From contig JAUTDP010000006.1 of the NCBI GenBank assembly GCA_033439795.1, positions 2,604,001 to 2,668,000 on the forward strand: a DNA stretch of 64,000 nucleotides. The letters are read 5' to 3'. How positions within the stretch are numbered: position 1 is the stretch's first letter; every line of letters starts with the position of its first letter. The DNA is from Sordaria brevicollis (lineage: Eukaryota > Ascomycota > Sordariomycetes > Sordariales > Sordariaceae). Both the position numbers and the translations under genes were made by a program. Below, in pieces: positions 61,101 to 64,000 of the stretch. Below the pieces are notes generated by a model. It saw only the letters and a list, made by a program, of their open reading frames with translations. It was not told the DNA's origin and searched no databases.

Positions 61101-61870
61101 AAAACGAATAAAAAATTAATTATTTATTAATAAACCGGAAAGTAATACTATTAAAGTTAAATAAACGGAAGAATAAATACCGACGGAGAATTTTATAACG
61201 ATTATAGTAGGACTACCCCTAGTAATAGGCATATTTATTTAATTATTATAATTACTAGAATTTTTAACCTTCGATTAAAAAATATAATTAAAGGACGTTA
61301 TAAAGAAAGAATAGGTATTGTATTATAATTATTAATTAATAATAATAATAATTAAATTAAATTGGCGGTATAAATTTATAATTATTAATTTCGATTTGAA
61401 ATTTAGTAATACTACGATAAAATAGTATATAATTAATTAGAAAAAGAAAAAGCGGAAAAAAATCTAATTTTTAGAAAACGATAAAAATTATTATTTATAA
61501 ACGAAAGCGAAGAGCTCCCTCCTCGTTTAAGCGAGAATGGAAATAATCGGCTTTAAAGCCTTCCTTTTCTAAAAAAGAATCCTTAATATCGATACCTTTA
61601 TTTATTTATACGGATTAAAATGAGAAACGTTTTATTATATTATATTTAAATATTTCCGGATAATAAATATATAATTCGTAATAATTAATTGGCCGTAAAC
61701 GTAGGAATAATTCTAAATTTATTTAAATAATAGAATTAAGGCCGAAAGGATCCTATTATAAATATTTTAATTAGAACGATTAAATAAATACCGTCTAATA
61801 ATTAAATTAAAAGAGGAATAGCGAAACGAATTCGTTCGCTATTCTTAATTTTCTTTTCTTCTTTTTCTTT
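58200..61870 (+). pseudogene. LINE ORF2 remnant: endonuclease and reverse transcriptase
   Basis: Endonuclease traces: SIYSP near 58,374, IIIGDFNFYYPD at about 58,472-58,508 (ancestral GDFNxHHP), then an INYI remnant of the DHIW box and a SDYY remnant of SDH near 58,710. RT traces: AFVAKKF near 59,995, FFDFKSAFDKINY at about 60,153-60,192, PSPLILFI at about 60,345-60,370, and FTDDINII at 60,430-60,452. A C-terminal part with a LYGLKWETF-like end lies at about 61,600. The order EN then RT with SAFD and F(A/T)DD boxes identifies a LINE. The frame is split by the insertion at 59,362-59,668. Confidence 0.75.
59362..59668 (+). mobile_element. Un-RIPed 307-bp LTR-like insertion inside the LINE
   Basis: GC-rich, with intact CpA/TpG, inside saturated RIP DNA. 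It begins TGTCA and is flanked by CCCTA on both sides (59,357-59,361 and 59,669-59,673), a possible 5-bp target duplication. It contains CACGTG boxes at 59,385 and 59,406, an inverted pair GTACAGTGGT/ACCACTGTAC (59,422-59,431 and 59,447-59,456), a TATAAA box at about 59,557 and a CT-rich stretch after it. This looks like a solo LTR or small promoter-bearing element. The end is not a clean CA, so the limits are tentative. The open frame 59,392-59,727 is not considered a gene. Confidence 0.55.
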
Positions 61871-63583
61871 TACTTTTATTTATTAATATATTAAAATAAA
61901 GATAGGGGAGGATTTCTATTTAATTAAAAATTTATCGGGTTGCGAAGGCGACGATTTATTTAATTATTATTTCTTTTTATAATTAATTAAAGCTTTTAGT
62001 ATTTTATTATTATTGGCGAGTAAATAGTTCTATTCGTCGTATTAACGAATATATTAATATATAATATTAATTATAAATTAACGTTAAATAAATTAATTAT
62101 TATTAATAGGAATAGGATTAGTAGGACGAATAACCGGCGAATTAATTTCTATTAGGGAATTATTACGGGAAAGTATATAAATATTATTATTATTCTAAAG
62201 AATTCTACCACTACTATTATAAAATAAATTACCGTTATTATTATAGAATAAATTATTATTATTATTATAGGGGATATTACCCGAAGGAATATAACCGCCG
62301 ATTAAATTATTTTTATTAGAAAGGAAGAATTCGTAATAACCTTTTTAGAAATAATTATTAATTAATTACTTTTTATAGCGAATAAATTATTTTAGGGTAT
62401 TAATAAAGTTATTATTAATAAAGCGAAGGCGAATTGCGCCGGTAAATTTTTTAATAACGATACGGAAGCGGATAAAATAATCGCGGAATTCGCTATTAAT
62501 CGGGTCTTTAATAATAACCTTCTTTTAAAAAGTATTACGGAAATTATAAAAGCCGCGAAGTATATCGATTATATAATACAAAACCGTTAAAGTATATTAA
62601 ATAATTTAATTAAATTTATTTAAAAATAAATTAAAATAAAAAATATTAATAATATAAAAGATAGTAATTTATTCGAATAATTAGGGATATAGTAAATTAA
62701 TTTAACGATAGCCTTTATATAAATATTATAATTTAAAATAGTTGGAAAGGCGAAAAGGGCTTTAATTAATTAAAAAGTATAAACGAAATATAGAGGAATA
62801 TAGATATAATTTTGGAAAAATTAATATAAAAATAGAATATAACGGAAGGAGAATTTACCTTTTTTTTAATATATAAAAGAATTTATTATTAATAAAGCGT
62901 TTAATAATACGTTCGAAATTAATTTTAATATTAATATTAACCGTATTAAATATAAAAATTAACGAAGGAAGGCGAAGGGGAAACGAATTTTCGCCTTTAT
63001 TTTTATTAGAGGTTTCTATTATTTTATAGAACGCTTTAGCGCATTTTTAACGAAGAATAATTATTTCAAATCGATTATTATTATTAAAAAAAAAAAAAGT
63101 TTAAAAAGGCTTGGGGGATAAAGAATTTTTATATTTAAAGGAAGGAAATTTTTACGTTAATATAAATTATAATAGAAATATAATTATAATAAAGGGAGGA
63201 AAAGGATAAAAGGAATAAAGGAAAGTTTAATAATTAAGAGGTTTAATAATAATTAGAAGGGTAAATAAACGGAAGAATAGAAGGCGGAAGGCGGTAATAA
63301 ATAAAAGACGGGACGGCAAATTGGGAAAGCGGAGCGGTTTAATATTTTAACGTAACGGTAAATAGAAGGGATAAGACGGATATTAATCGCGTTAGCAGTG
63401 GGTGTATATTGCAATCGTAGAACGCCGAAGAAGCGGCGCGGATAGGTCCGCGCCGGGAAATATAGCCGGGGTTTTTATCCGGGGCGTTTAACGCCTACGG
63501 TTTTATCCTACGGGGAATCGGAGATAGACCCTATATTATATTAGCGCTATAGATTTAGCTAGGGAATAAGAATCTTACTTACT
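61871..63583 (+). other. 3' segment of the LINE or a further insert, with an unidentified frame
   Basis: A plus-strand frame at about 62,400-62,600 is almost free of stops (NNDTEADKIIAEFAINRVF, then ITEIIKAAKYIDYII) and continues with RIP stops to about 63,110. It is not part of a known LINE domain. 63,390-63,570 is GC-richer with GGCGCGGATAGGTCCGCGCC, an inverted repeat, at 63,437. It may be a 3' UTR, or another element nested here. Confidence 0.4.
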
Positions 63584-63598
63584 TATCCTTTTTTAATA
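63584..63598. repeat. Target-site duplication of the LINE insertion, right copy
   Basis: Exact 15-bp copy of 56,279-56,293. Confidence 0.8.
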
Positions 63599-64000
63599 TA
63601 AAAAAGATTAAGGAGCTTTATAATAATTATAATTCTTTAATATATTCTAATTTAAACTGTTCGTTAATATATTCCTTAAACGCCTTTATTTAAATAACGT
63701 TTAATTAATAGATTTTCTAATAATTAGGTTTAATGCCTTCCTTTAAAAATATTTTGTAATCCTATAGATTATATTCTAGTAACGTATATTTAAAAGATAT
63801 TTTAAAAATTTTGTATTTATAATATTAAATAGGTACGTCCTTAAATTGGTCTTCGCTATTGGTTTTTTTAAAAGGTAATTTTAGTAGGGGTATTTCTTTT
63901 AAATAATTATTAATAAATATAATTATTTTTAATAATTCTAATAATAACGTAATTTTGTATAACGAAAAATATTAACCCTTTTTATTAATAATTAAAACTT
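63599..64000 (-). mobile_element. Gypsy relic C, N-terminal RT part, running out of the window
   Basis: The minus strand reads a Ty3/gypsy RT start: LEYNL, FLKEGIKPNYQKIYQLN, IKAFKEYINEQFKLEYI, then SSLIFFILKKG at the junction. The frame resumes at 56,293 with the same KKG codons, so 52,781-56,293 and this piece are one element split by the LINE. The gag and 5' LTR lie outside the window. Confidence 0.8.

Larger units (their letters stand above)
56294..63583 (+). mobile_element. LINE (Tad1-like non-LTR retrotransposon) inserted in gypsy relic C
   Basis: Order on the plus strand: an ORF1 remnant with CCHC zinc-knuckle traces, an APE-type endonuclease, then a LINE reverse transcriptase with a C-terminal Cys/His-like end. 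It is flanked by 15-bp direct repeats, of the size made by this class. The first 250 bases are less RIPed. The element is heavily RIPed otherwise and inactive. Between 59,362 and 59,668 it carries a later un-RIPed insertion. Confidence 0.75.

Noticed and set aside
1..64000. tRNA, rRNA and CRISPR-type features
   Set aside because: No tRNA cloverleaf, rRNA core words or direct-repeat/spacer pattern were seen by eye; a covariance-model scan would be needed to exclude small RNAs.

Overview
The window looks like a chromosome segment of a filamentous ascomycete, probably a Sordariomycete-like fungus with efficient repeat-induced point mutation (RIP). Reasons: genes in the middle have short introns with GT(A/G)AGT-type donors, CTAAC/CTGAC-like branch sites and C/G-ending codons, while both flanks are very AT-rich, poor in CpA/TpG, and carry transposon reading frames whose glutamine and tryptophan codons have become TAA/TAG. 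No open reading frame of normal length survives in the flanks. This is the isochore pattern of RIP.

Layout. 1-10,865: Ty3/gypsy relic A plus a 4-kb downstream segment. 11,780-15,470: RIP-degraded Helitron with recognisable Rep and helicase motifs. 15,470-21,000: AT-rich DNA with two unidentified decayed reading frames, a 40-bp tandem array and several simple repeats. 21,012-32,669: a second copy of the gypsy-plus-downstream unit, bounded by about 90-bp inverted GC-rich sequences that escaped RIP. 32,700-33,000: (ATT)n and C-rich repeats and a sharp change of base composition.

33,000-52,600 is the gene island. It holds a five-LysM secreted protein (minus strand, four coding exons), a secreted DUF7136-type protein that is probably GPI-anchored, and an intronless 1,489-residue LysM/ChtBD1/GH18 chitinase with a C-terminal Hce2 domain. 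These three probably act at or outside the cell wall on chitin: the chitinase cuts, the LysM protein binds chitin oligomers or shields wall chitin, and the Hce2 domain is of the type found in secreted effectors and killer-toxin-like chitinases. Beyond 46.6 kb the island decays into partly broken genes: a GIY-YIG/C2H2 gene with a disturbed 5' end, an unidentified 165-residue ORF, an antisense spliced relic, and a long methionine-poor minus-strand frame.

52,600-64,000 is a nest of mobile elements: a minus-strand gypsy element split by a plus-strand LINE (15-bp matching target duplication at 56,279 and 63,584). The LINE itself contains a 307-bp un-RIPed LTR-like insertion.

Positions in the RIP blocks are approximate to a few tens of bases. 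Domain calls there come from reading through RIP-type stop codons by eye.
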